Source: Streptomyces fradiae ATCC 10745 = DSM 40063
GTDB taxonomy: Bacteria > Actinomycetota > Actinomycetes > Streptomycetales > Streptomycetaceae
Length of the DNA: 64,000 nt
Direction of reading: 5' to 3'
NCBI RefSeq assembly: GCF_008704425.1
Contig: NZ_CP023696.1
Location: 62,001-126,000 of the forward strand
Position 1 is the stretch's first letter; the number at the start of each line of letters is the position of its first letter. A program made the translations under genes and the position numbers. The notes under the pieces are model-generated. The model was not told the DNA's origin. It ran no database searches and saw nothing but the letters and a program-made list of their open reading frames with translations. Shown in pieces: positions 56,876 to 64,000 of the stretch.

Positions 56876-58641
56876 AGCTCCAGCAACGCTACCTGCCACA
56901 GGCCGTTCGCCCCTCGCCTCGTACGGTGCTCGTCGGGTGCCGCGAGGAGCCGCGCCACGTACTCCTCCCGGAAGATGCCGCGCCCCCTGGCCTCGGGGGC
57001 GTGGAGCGCGTCGCGCACGCGCTCGAGGACGGGACCCGCCATGTGCTTGATCGCGGGCACCGGGAAGTACCCCTTGGGCCGGTCCACGACCTCGGCGGGC
57101 AGCAGCTTGCGCCCGGCCTCCTTCAGGACGCCCTTGCCGCCGTGGGCGAGCTTCAGCTCCGGCGGGCAGGCGGCGGCCAGCTCCACCAGCTCGTGGTCGA
57201 GGAAGGGCACGCGGGCCTCCAGGCCCCAGTCCATCGTCATGTTGTCGACGCGCTTGACCGGGTCGTCGACGAGCATGACGTGGGTGTCCAGCCGCAGCGC
57301 CGCGTCCAGGGCGGTCTCGGCGCCGGGCGCCGCCATGTGCTCGTGCACGAACCGGCCCGACACGTCCGCGCCGGGCAGCATGCCGGGCTGGACCATCCGG
57401 GCGAGGTCGGCGTGCGTGCGGTCGAAGTACGCCTGCGCGTACGCCTCGGCGGCGCGCTCCCGCTCGGGCACCGCGAGCTTCGGGTACCAGTGGTAGCCGG
57501 CGAACACCTCGTCGGCGCCCTGGCCGCTCTGCACCACCTTGACGTGCTCGGCGACCTGCCGGGAGAGCAGGTGGAACGCGATCACGTCGTGGCTGACCAT
57601 GGGCTCGGACATCGCGGCGACGGCAGCGTCGAGCGCGCCCGACACCTCGGTGGACGGCACCATCAGCTCGTGGTGGCCGGTGCCGTACTGCTCGGCCATC
57701 AGCCGCGAGTAGCGGAACTCGTCGCCCTCCTCGCCGCCGCCCGACTCGAAGCCGACGCTGAACGTGGCCAGGTCGCGCTGCCCCTCCTCGGCGAGGAGCG
57801 CCACGATGAGGCTGGAGTCGAGGCCGCCGGAGAGCAGCACGCCCACGGGGACGTCGGCGACCATGCGGCGCCGCACGGCGACGCGCAGCGCCTCCAGCAC
57901 GGCGTCGCGCCACTCGTCCGTGGTCATGCCGCGGTGCTCGGGGCGGCGGGTGTACGACGGCTGCCAGTAGCGGTGGTCGCGGTGGGTGCCGTCCGGCTCG
58001 ACGACGCGGACCGTGGCCGGGGGCAGCTTGGTGACCCCGCGCAGGATGGTGCGGGGCGCGGCGACGGTCGCGTGCCACGTCAGGTACTGGTGGAGGGCGA
58101 CCGGGTCGACGGCGGTGTCCACGCCGCCGGCCGCGAGCAGGGCGGGCAGGGAGGACGCGAACCGCAGCCGGCCGGGCGCGGCGGACAGGTACAGCGGCTT
58201 GACGCCGAGCCGGTCGCGGCCGAGGACGAGCCGGCCGTCGCGGTGGTCGCGGAGCGCGAACGCGAACATCCCGTGGAAGCGGTCGACGCAGGCGGTACCC
58301 CACTGGAGGTACGCCTTGATCAGCACCTCCGTGTCCGAGGTGGACACGAAGCGGTGACCGAGGCGTCGCAGCTCCCCCCGCAGCTCCCGGTAGTTGTACA
58401 GGCAGCCGTTGAAGACGCCGGTCACGGTGGCGTCGGCGCCGTCGCGGTCGCCCATGGGCTGGGCGCCCCGCTCCGACAGGTCGATGATCTTCAGCCGGCG
58501 GTGGCCCAGCGCGACGGGGCCGTGCGACCACAGGCCCTCGCCGTCGGGGCCGCGCGGTGCCAGCCGGTCGTTCATCCGCCGTACCGCTTCGAGGTCGGGG
58601 CGCCCGCCGTCGAACCGTATCTCGCCGCTCAGACCGCACAT
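56848..58641 (-). CDS. N-acetylglutaminylglutamine amidotransferase-like asparagine synthase
   Basis: A 597-aa class II glutamine amidotransferase. The N-terminal glutaminase domain begins with the nucleophile Cys2 (MCGLSGEIRFDGG) and includes RGPDGEGLW and GVFNGCLYNYRELR. The synthetase domain (about 225-590) has the PP-loop LSGGLDSSLIVALLAEEG, QSGQGADEVFAGYHWYP and GLEARVPFLDHELVELAA. The sequence pattern is that of the family that amidates N-acetylglutaminylglutamine, an osmoprotectant. The ATG start exposes Cys2. It overlaps a 43-codon ORF upstream and the peptidase gene downstream. The dipeptide synthetase (GNAT plus ATP-grasp) is not in the window. Confidence 0.88.
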   Translation of the reverse strand: MCGLSGEIRFDGGRPDLEAVRRMNDRLAPRGPDGEGLWSHGPVALGHRRLKIIDLSERGAQPMGDRDGADATVTGVFNGCLYNYRELRGELRRLGHRFVSTSDTEVLIKAYLQWGTACVDRFHGMFAFALRDHRDGRLVLGRDRLGVKPLYLSAAPGRLRFASSLPALLAAGGVDTAVDPVALHQYLTWHATVAAPRTILRGVTKLPPATVRVVEPDGTHRDHRYWQPSYTRRPEHRGMTTDEWRDAVLEALRVAVRRRMVADVPVGVLLSGGLDSSLIVALLAEEGQRDLATFSVGFESGGGEEGDEFRYSRLMAEQYGTGHHELMVPSTEVSGALDAAVAAMSEPMVSHDVIAFHLLSRQVAEHVKVVQSGQGADEVFAGYHWYPKLAVPERERAAEAYAQAYFDRTHADLARMVQPGMLPGADVSGRFVHEHMAAPGAETALDAALRLDTHVMLVDDPVKRVDNMTMDWGLEARVPFLDHELVELAAACPPELKLAHGGKGVLKEAGRKLLPAEVVDRPKGYFPVPAIKHMAGPVLERVRDALHAPEARGRGIFREEYVARLLAAPDEHRTRRGANGLWQVALLELWLQKHGIG

Positions 58642-58760
58642 CGCGTCTCACCCCCCGTGCGACCCGTACGACGCCCGCGAAGGGCCTCGTCGTCCTCGTC
58701 GCCGTGCGGCCGGGCGGCCGGGGCGTCCGCATGGCCGACGGGTGTGGTGTCGCGGCACAT
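58629..58760 (-). CDS. Small ORF translationally coupled to the amidotransferase
   Basis: A 43-aa ORF (starting MCRDTTPVGHAD, then acidic DEDDEALRGRRTG and basic residues). Its ATG lies 6 nt after AAGGAGG, one of the strongest ribosome binding sites in the window, and its end overlaps the amidotransferase start by 13 bp. The amidotransferase itself has no comparable ribosome site, only GGGGTGAG. The ORF probably feeds ribosomes to it. The peptide matches nothing I know; a longer start at 58778 is possible. Confidence 0.6.
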   Translation of the reverse strand: MCRDTTPVGHADAPAARPHGDEDDEALRGRRTGRTGGETRCAV

Positions 58761-59087
58761 GGGATTCCTCCTTGTCATGTCGTTCGATCCTGCGATCCGG
58801 GACCGTGGGCCTCGGGCCCGGTCCCGGCGTGCGGACGGGGCGCCGGTCGTCGCCGGGGCGTCGTCCACGTGGGATCCCCGCGCGGGTGCGCGTCGGTTCG
58901 CGTGGGTTCGCGTGGGGTCCGCGTGGGGCGTGCTCGTGGTCCGGTGCCCGGGCTGCCGGGCCTCCGGGGTTACTCCGGCGGGCGCGGTGGGGTGCCACGG
59001 CCCCCTCGCACGGCCCCCGCACGGCTCTCGTGGGCGGGCCGCCGTCGCGGGCGCGCGGGCGCCGGGCCGGGGCCGGCAGGCGCACGG
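58761..59087. other. Intergenic region, nothing recognised
   Basis: About 330 bp between the YbdK-type gene and the amidotransferase unit. It includes GCGTGGGTTCGCGTGGGG-like short repeats (about 58898-58925). A promoter for the amidotransferase must lie here, but I cannot place it. Confidence 0.4.
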
Positions 59088-60335
59088 TCAGCCGCCGATG
59101 GGCTCCACGGGGCCGCGGCGCGCGGGCCCGACCGCCCGCAAGGCGGCCTCCGGGGCCGTCCCCGCCGGCGTACCCGCGGTCATCCCGGCGGCCGTCCCCG
59201 CGCCCGGCCGGGGCGCGGCGGCGTGCGCGTGGCCGGCCCGGCCGCCGGGGCCGCGCGTCAGCGCGATCAGCTCGTCCACGCAGGCCAGCAGGTCCTCGCG
59301 GGCCGCGACGCGGCGCAGCCGGTGCGCAGGGCTGCCGTCGGCGAGGGCCTTCTCGGTCAGCTCGCGCACGGTCTGCCAGTCGCCGCACGCCTCCAGTTCC
59401 GGGCGCAGCCGGGCCAGCATGGTGCGGACGACACGCGCGGCGGGTGCCGGGCGGCGGGAGACCGGGTCGATGAGATCGCCCTCCAGGCCGGAGCGCGCCG
59501 CGCGCCAGGTGGCGGCGCGTAGCCACTCGTGGCGGCCGTCGCACTTCGGCGCCCCGCCCGCGGCGAGGCGCGCGGTCGCCCGCATCACCAGGGCGCGGAA
59601 GACCGCCGCGACGAGCACGACCGTCTCGGCGTTCGGCGACGAGTCGCAGACGCGCAGCTCCAGGGTGGGCTGGTGGTCGGAGGGCCGGAGGTCGTAGTAG
59701 ATCATCCCGGGGTCGGTGACGACGCCCGAGGCGATCAGCTCGTTCACCGCCGCGTCGTAGGCGGCGGCGTCGGCGAAGCAGCCGGCAGGGCCCGCGGTGG
59801 GCCAGCGCTGCCAGAGCATCGTGCGCCAGCTCGCGTACCCCGTGTCCGCGCCCGCCCAGAACGGCGAGCTGGCGGAGAGCGCCAGCAGCACGGGCGCCCA
59901 GGGCGAGATCATGCACATCATCCGGACCGCCGTGTCGCGGTCCGGTACGTCGACGTGGACGTGGGTGCCGCAGATCAGCTGCTCGTCGGCGATCCGCCGG
60001 TACTCGGACACCATGTGCCGGTAGCGCCGGTCCGGGGTGACGCGGCCCGCTTCACCGTCCGTGAGCGGCACCGTACCCGCGGCCACGACGGCGAGGCCGC
60101 TGCCCGCGGCGCTGCCGCCGAGCCGGGCCCTGGAGCGGGTCAGATCCGCCCAGAGGGAGTCCATGGTGGTGTGGACGCCGCTGTTCGACTCGACGATGGA
60201 CTGCAGCAGCTCCGTCGTGAAGCGGCCCTTCGGCAGCCCTTGGAGCACGTCCCCGGCGCGTGGCACCAGCATTCCGGTCTCCACCTCGAGGACATGGAAC
60301 TCCTCCTCCACTCCTACAGCCAGTGTCACCGTCAC
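59088..60335 (-). CDS. YbdK-type carboxylate-amine ligase (glutamate-cysteine ligase 2 family)
   Basis: A 415-aa ATP-dependent ligase of the GCS2 family. It has VGVEEEFHVLEVETG at the N-terminus, then ELLQSIVESNSGVHTT, ICGTHVHVDVPDRDTAVRMM and IYYDLRPSDHQPTLELRVCDSSPN. Members form gamma-glutamyl-type bonds with weak glutamate-cysteine ligase activity, but mycothiol-making bacteria do not use glutathione, so another amine acceptor is likely. The last ~50 residues are Ala/Gly/Pro-rich. The GTG at 60335 has a ribosome site one base away; GTG two codons later is an alternative start. It stands upstream of the amidotransferase on the same strand. Confidence 0.9.
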   Translation of the reverse strand: MTVTLAVGVEEEFHVLEVETGMLVPRAGDVLQGLPKGRFTTELLQSIVESNSGVHTTMDSLWADLTRSRARLGGSAAGSGLAVVAAGTVPLTDGEAGRVTPDRRYRHMVSEYRRIADEQLICGTHVHVDVPDRDTAVRMMCMISPWAPVLLALSASSPFWAGADTGYASWRTMLWQRWPTAGPAGCFADAAAYDAAVNELIASGVVTDPGMIYYDLRPSDHQPTLELRVCDSSPNAETVVLVAAVFRALVMRATARLAAGGAPKCDGRHEWLRAATWRAARSGLEGDLIDPVSRRPAPAARVVRTMLARLRPELEACGDWQTVRELTEKALADGSPAHRLRRVAAREDLLACVDELIALTRGPGGRAGHAHAAAPRPGAGTAAGMTAGTPAGTAPEAALRAVGPARRGPVEPIGG

Positions 60336-60524
60336 TCCTCACGCCGGTGCGCGGCTCGACCGCGCTCGTGGTTCTCCGAGTGCCCGGAAGATCCCGTCGC
60401 ACGCCTGTCCCGTCTCATCCGCATGCCGGTACGCGTGTTCCGTCGCGGGGAGCGGCCCGGCCCTGCGCGGGTCCCGCGCTCCGGCCCTCTGTCGCGGGGC
60501 CGGGCCGGGAGCCACACTGGCGGG

Positions 60525-61769
60525 GTGCGGGTGGTGATGATGACGGCGGGGTCGCGCGGCGACGTGGCCCCGTACACGGGTCTGGGCGCGGGTCTCGTGC
60601 GGGCCGGACACGAGGTGACGCTGGCGGCGCACGGGGTGTTCGCCCCGCTGGTGGCCGGCTCCGGGGTGCGCTTCCACCCGCTGCCGGTCGACCCGCGGGC
60701 CGAGCTGCGCTCGGGGCGCGGCCGACGGCTCGGCGGCGCCAGGACCGGGGCGGGCAGGCTCCTGCGGCTGGCGGCCATGGCACGGGCCGCCGCCGACGAG
60801 ATGACCGCGTCGCTGGTGGAGGCGGCCCGGCACGCGGACGTGCTCCTGGTCGGGGGTGCGCTGGGCCCGCTCGGGTACGCCCTCGCGGAGGGCCTGTCGG
60901 TGCCGAGCGTGGGGCTGCACCTCCAGCCGCTGCACCCGACGCGGGAGTTCCCCCCGCCGATCCTGGGGGCGCGGTCGGCGGGCCCCCGGGCCGACCGGCT
61001 GGGCGGGCTGGCCGTGGCCGCCGCGGCCGGGGCGGTGTCCGCCGGTCCCGTGCGGGCGCTGCGGCGCAGGTACGGGCTGCGGGCGTCCGGCGCCTGGGCG
61101 GCGCACCGGGCGAGGGAGCGCGGCGGGTGGCCCGTGCTGCACGGTTTCAGCGAACTGGTGGTGCCCCGGCCGCGCGACTGGCGGGCCGGTCTCGACGTGG
61201 CCGGGTACTGGTGGCCGCACGAGACGGAGCGGCGCCTGCCCGACGCGGTGGAGGCGTTCCTGGCGGCCGGGCCGGCGCCCGTCTTCGTCGGGCTGGGCAG
61301 TGCGACCGTGCCGGATCCGGGGCGGGTCGGCCGCCGCCTGGTGCGCGCCGTGCGGGCGGCGGGGCTGCGGGGTGTCGTGCAGCGCGGCTGGGCGGGGCTC
61401 GCGGCGGACGGCGCCGACATGCTGGTCGTCGACGAGGTGCCGCACGCGCTGCTGTTCCCGAGGATGGCCGCCGTCGTCCACCACGCGGGGGCGGGCACCA
61501 CGGGCGCGGCGCTGCGGGCGGGCGTGCCGAGTGTGCCGGTGCCCGTGCAGTTCGACGCGGCGTTCTGGGCGTCGCGGCTGGTCGCACTGGGCGCGGCGCC
61601 CGCGGCCGTGCCGCTGCGCGGGCTGACGGCCGTCGCCCTGGCGGACGCGCTGCGCCGTGCGACGGCCGCCGATTCGTACCGCGTCCGGGCCGGGGAGCTG
61701 GCCGCCGGGCTCGCCGCGGAGGACGGGGTGGTCCCGGTCCTCGCGGCCCTGGAGCGGTCGGCCCGCTGA
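60525..61769 (+). CDS. GT1-family (UGT/MGT-like) glycosyltransferase
   Basis: A 414-aa glycosyltransferase of the GT-B fold. The N-terminal acceptor domain starts VVMMTAGSRGDVAPYTGLGAGLVRAGHEVTLAAH. The C-terminal donor domain has PVFVGLGSATVPDPGR and the nucleotide-sugar signature MAAVVHHAGAGTTGAALRAGVPSVPVPVQFDAAFWA. This matches sterol/macrolide-type UDP-sugar transferases. The acceptor is unknown. GTG at 60525 was chosen as the codon just before the first strand; CGGGAG lies upstream. It stands divergent from the YbdK-type gene and convergent with the phosphoketolase. Confidence 0.9.
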   Translation: MRVVMMTAGSRGDVAPYTGLGAGLVRAGHEVTLAAHGVFAPLVAGSGVRFHPLPVDPRAELRSGRGRRLGGARTGAGRLLRLAAMARAAADEMTASLVEAARHADVLLVGGALGPLGYALAEGLSVPSVGLHLQPLHPTREFPPPILGARSAGPRADRLGGLAVAAAAGAVSAGPVRALRRRYGLRASGAWAAHRARERGGWPVLHGFSELVVPRPRDWRAGLDVAGYWWPHETERRLPDAVEAFLAAGPAPVFVGLGSATVPDPGRVGRRLVRAVRAAGLRGVVQRGWAGLAADGADMLVVDEVPHALLFPRMAAVVHHAGAGTTGAALRAGVPSVPVPVQFDAAFWASRLVALGAAPAAVPLRGLTAVALADALRRATAADSYRVRAGELAAGLAAEDGVVPVLAALERSAR

Positions 61770-61812
61770 GGCCGCCGAACCGCGGGGGCCGGCCGGGGGC
61801 CGCCCGTGCGCC

Positions 61813-64000
61813 TCAGCCCTCCCAGGTCCAGTCGGCGACCTCCGGCAGGTCGGTGCCGTGCTCCCGGATCCACGCGTGGTGGCGGGTGCGCACGTCGGCC
61901 ATGGCCTGGCGTACCGCGACGGCGCGCGGGGCGAGGCCGGGCACGCGGTCGATGACGTCCATGACGAGCCGGTAGCGGTCGAGGTCGTTGCGGACGACCA
62001 TGTCGAAGGGGGTCGTGGTGGTGCCCATCTCCTTGTAGCCGCGCACGTGCAGGTGCGGGTGGCCCGCGCGCCGGTAGGCCAGCCGGTGCACCAGCCACGG
62101 GTAGCCGTGGTAGGCGAAGACCACCGGCCTGTCGCGGGTGAACAGCGCGTCGTACTCCCGGTCCGGCATGCCGTGCGGGTGCTCCTCGCGGGGCATGAGG
62201 CGGGTCATGTCGACCACGTTGACCACCCGCACCGCCAGTTCGGGCAGGTGGCGGCGCAGCAGCGCGGCGGCCGCCAGGACCTCCTGCGTGGGCACGTCCC
62301 CGGCGCAGGCCAGGACCACGTCGGGCTCGCGCGTGCCGTCCTCGGTGCCGGCCCACTCCCACACGCCGGCGCCGCGCGCGCAGTGGGCGCGGGCCTCGTC
62401 GAGGGAGAGCCAGTCGAAGCAGGGCTGCTTGCCGGCGACCACGACGTTGACGTAGTCGCGGCTGCGCAGCACGTGGTCGGCGACGCTCAGCAGGGTGTTG
62501 GCGTCCGGCGGCAGGTAGACGCGGACGACCTCGGGGCTCTTGTTGAGGACGTGGTCGACGAAGCCGGGGTCCTGGTGCGAGAAGCCGTTGTGGTCCTGCC
62601 GCCACACATGGGACGTCAGCAGGTAGTTGAGGGACGCCACGGGGGCGCGCCACGGCAGGGCGCGGGCGGTCTTCAGCCACTTGATGTGCTGGTTCACCAT
62701 GGAGTCGACGATGTGGACGAACGCCTCGTAGCAGGAGAACAGCCCGTGCCTGCCGGTCAGCAGGTAGCCCTCCAGCCAGCCCTGGCAGGTGTGCTCGGAG
62801 AGGATCTCCATGACCCGGCCGTGCCGGTCGAGGTGCTCGTCGACGGGCAGGACGCGCTCCTGCCACGCCTTGCCGCTGGCCCCGTACACCGCCTGGAGGC
62901 GGTTGGAGGCGGTCTCGTCGGGCCCGACGAGCCGGAAGTCGCGGCGGTCGGCGGTGGCGGACATGACGGCTCGCAGCAGGTCGCCGAGGACGCGGGTGGG
63001 CTCGTGCCGGGTGGCGCCGCGGCGCTCCACTGCGACGGCGAAGCGTTCGAGGGGCGGGAGGGGCAGTTCCCGTACGAGCAGGCCCCCGTTGGCGTGCCGG
63101 GTCGAGCCCAGCCTGCGCTCGCCGTCCGGTACGCAGGCGAGCACCCGGTCGCGCGGGGCGCCGTGCTCGTCGAACAGCTCCTCGGGGCGGTACGAGCGCA
63201 GCCACTCCTCCAGCTGCCTCCGGTGCGCCGGGTCCTCCCGGACGCCGGGCAGGGGCACCTGGTGGGAGCGCCAGGTGCCTTCGACCGGGACGCCGTCCAC
63301 CTCGGCGGGGCCGGTCCACCCCTTGGGCGTGCGCAGGACGATGACGGGCCACCGCGGCCGCGCGCCGGTCCCGCCGGGAGCGCTCGAACCGCCGGGCGCG
63401 GCGCCGGTGCGGGCCGTGCGCTGGATGTGCCGGATGCGGGTGACCGCCGTGTCCATCGCGGACGCCATCGCCTGGTGGACCAGCGTCGGGTCGTCGCCGG
63501 AGACGTGGAGCGGGTCGTACCCGTAGCCGCGCAGCAGTTCGTCGAGTTCCGCCTCGGGGAGGCGGGCGAGCACCGTCGGATTGGCGATCTTGTAGCCGTT
63601 GAGGTGGAGGACGGGCAGGACGGCCCCGTCGTGGACGGGATCGAGGAAGCTGCCGGAGTGCCAGGACGCGGCGAGCGGCCCGGTCTCCGCCTCGCCGTCG
63701 CCGATGACGCAGGCGACGAGCAGGTCCGGGTTGTCGAAGGCGGCGCCGTAGGCGTGCGCGAGGGAGTAGCCCAGCTCGCCGCCTTCGTGGATGGAGCCGG
63801 GCGTCTCCGGGGCCACGTGGCTCGGCACCCCGCCGGGGAAGGAGAACTGCCGGAACAGCCGGGCCATGCCCGCCTCGTCCCGGCTGACGTCCGGGTAGGT
63901 CTCGCTGTAGCTGCCCTCCAGCCAGGAGTTGGCGAGCACGGCCGGTCCGCCGTGGCCGGGCCCCCATACGCACAGGGCGTCCGTGCCGTGGCGGCGGATC
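61813..64000 (-). CDS. Phosphoketolase, 5' end beyond the window
   Basis: At least 729 C-terminal residues of a thiamine-diphosphate phosphoketolase. Visible motifs are [59 protein letters not shown] (TPP/Mg site), [16 protein letters not shown], and [32 protein letters not shown]. The enzyme splits xylulose-5-phosphate (and often fructose-6-phosphate) into acetyl phosphate and an aldose phosphate in the cytoplasm. The gene continues past position 64000 on the minus strand, so perhaps the first 70 residues are missing here. Its stop is 43 bp from the convergent glycosyltransferase. Confidence 0.95.
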   Translation of the reverse strand, partial: IRRHGTDALCVWGPGHGGPAVLANSWLEGSYSETYPDVSRDEAGMARLFRQFSFPGGVPSHVAPETPGSIHEGGELGYSLAHAYGAAFDNPDLLVACVIGDGEAETGPLAASWHSGSFLDPVHDGAVLPVLHLNGYKIANPTVLARLPEAELDELLRGYGYDPLHVSGDDPTLVHQAMASAMDTAVTRIRHIQRTARTGAAPGGSSAPGGTGARPRWPVIVLRTPKGWTGPAEVDGVPVEGTWRSHQVPLPGVREDPAHRRQLEEWLRSYRPEELFDEHGAPRDRVLACVPDGERRLGSTRHANGGLLVRELPLPPLERFAVAVERRGATRHEPTRVLGDLLRAVMSATADRRDFRLVGPDETASNRLQAVYGASGKAWQERVLPVDEHLDRHGRVMEILSEHTCQGWLEGYLLTGRHGLFSCYEAFVHIVDSMVNQHIKWLKTARALPWRAPVASLNYLLTSHVWRQDHNGFSHQDPGFVDHVLNKSPEVVRVYLPPDANTLLSVADHVLRSRDYVNVVVAGKQPCFDWLSLDEARAHCARGAGVWEWAGTEDGTREPDVVLACAGDVPTQEVLAAAALLRRHLPELAVRVVNVVDMTRLMPREEHPHGMPDREYDALFTRDRPVVFAYHGYPWLVHRLAYRRAGHPHLHVRGYKEMGTTTTPFDMVVRNDLDRYRLVMDVIDRVPGLAPRAVAVRQAMADVRTRHHAWIREHGTDLPEVADWTWEG

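Noticed and set aside
58629..58760. DUF2277 membership suggested by the MCRD start
   Set aside because: The rest of the peptide does not follow that family's pattern.

Overview
The window is very GC-rich and densely coded. It has many GTG and some TTG starts, strong codon-position GC bias, GAGG or AAGGAG ribosome binding sites, and actinobacterial families such as DUF5133, YflT-type stress proteins, SpoIIE/PP2C regulators with RsbW and STAS partners, secreted subtilisin and trypsin proteases, a GH44-CBM2 cellulase and 67-aa cold shock proteins. All of this points to a Streptomyces or close relative, in a chromosomal region rich in stress, redox and secreted-enzyme functions. I saw no phage module, insertion sequence, CRISPR array, tRNA or rRNA.

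Layout. 0-4.5 kb: a secreted GH44 cellulase, a double VOC protein and a cytosolic VWA protein. 4.8-8.1 kb: a reactive-sulfur detoxification locus with a CstB-like persulfide dioxygenase-rhodanese, a single rhodanese, a TauE/SafE exporter and a convergent CstR-type repressor; two matching operators precede the first gene. 8.3-12.1 kb: aldo/keto reductase, YnfA, a small secreted protein, a holin-like membrane protein, DUF5133 and a ZIP transporter. 12.2-20.7 kb: a stress-signalling block with an RsbW-like kinase, a divergent STAS antagonist, a GAF/PAS/PP2C phosphatase, a YflT protein, a membrane protein fused to a low-molecular-weight tyrosine phosphatase, and a SigB/SigF-type sigma factor. 20.8-27.4 kb: cold shock protein, Ala-rich protein, LuxR-type regulator, subtilisin, EF-hand protein and an MFS exporter with a leader peptide. 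27.4-37 kb: a second PP2C phosphatase, then a giant soluble HAMP-ladder hybrid histidine kinase overlapping a third PP2C that carries an ANTAR-like domain; a MarR regulator diverges from them. 37-54 kb: mostly small regulator-target pairs (LLM/pirin, DUF2975/XRE, ArsR/old yellow enzyme, AraC/MFS), a secreted protein-arginine deiminase with all catalytic residues, a TMEM175-like channel and a trypsin-like protease. 54-64 kb: an S9 peptidase, an N-acetylglutaminylglutamine-type amidotransferase preceded by a small ORF, a YbdK-type ligase, a glycosyltransferase and a phosphoketolase cut by the window end.

How the parts fit. Several genes carry GNNT-N15/16-GGGTAN promoter-like boxes: the sigma factor, the RsbW-like and STAS genes, DUF5133, a small membrane protein and an MFS gene. 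Three of these share a GGGTAGGCG core. This suggests that part of the window belongs to the regulon of its own stress sigma factor, with three PP2C phosphatases and a HAMP kinase as inputs to partner switching. A TTGCC/GGCAA inverted repeat occurs both upstream of the MarR gene and upstream of one PP2C gene, which may link them. The amidotransferase locus would fit osmoprotectant dipeptide synthesis, but the expected synthetase is not in view. All functional statements rest on motif recognition by eye; no database search was run.
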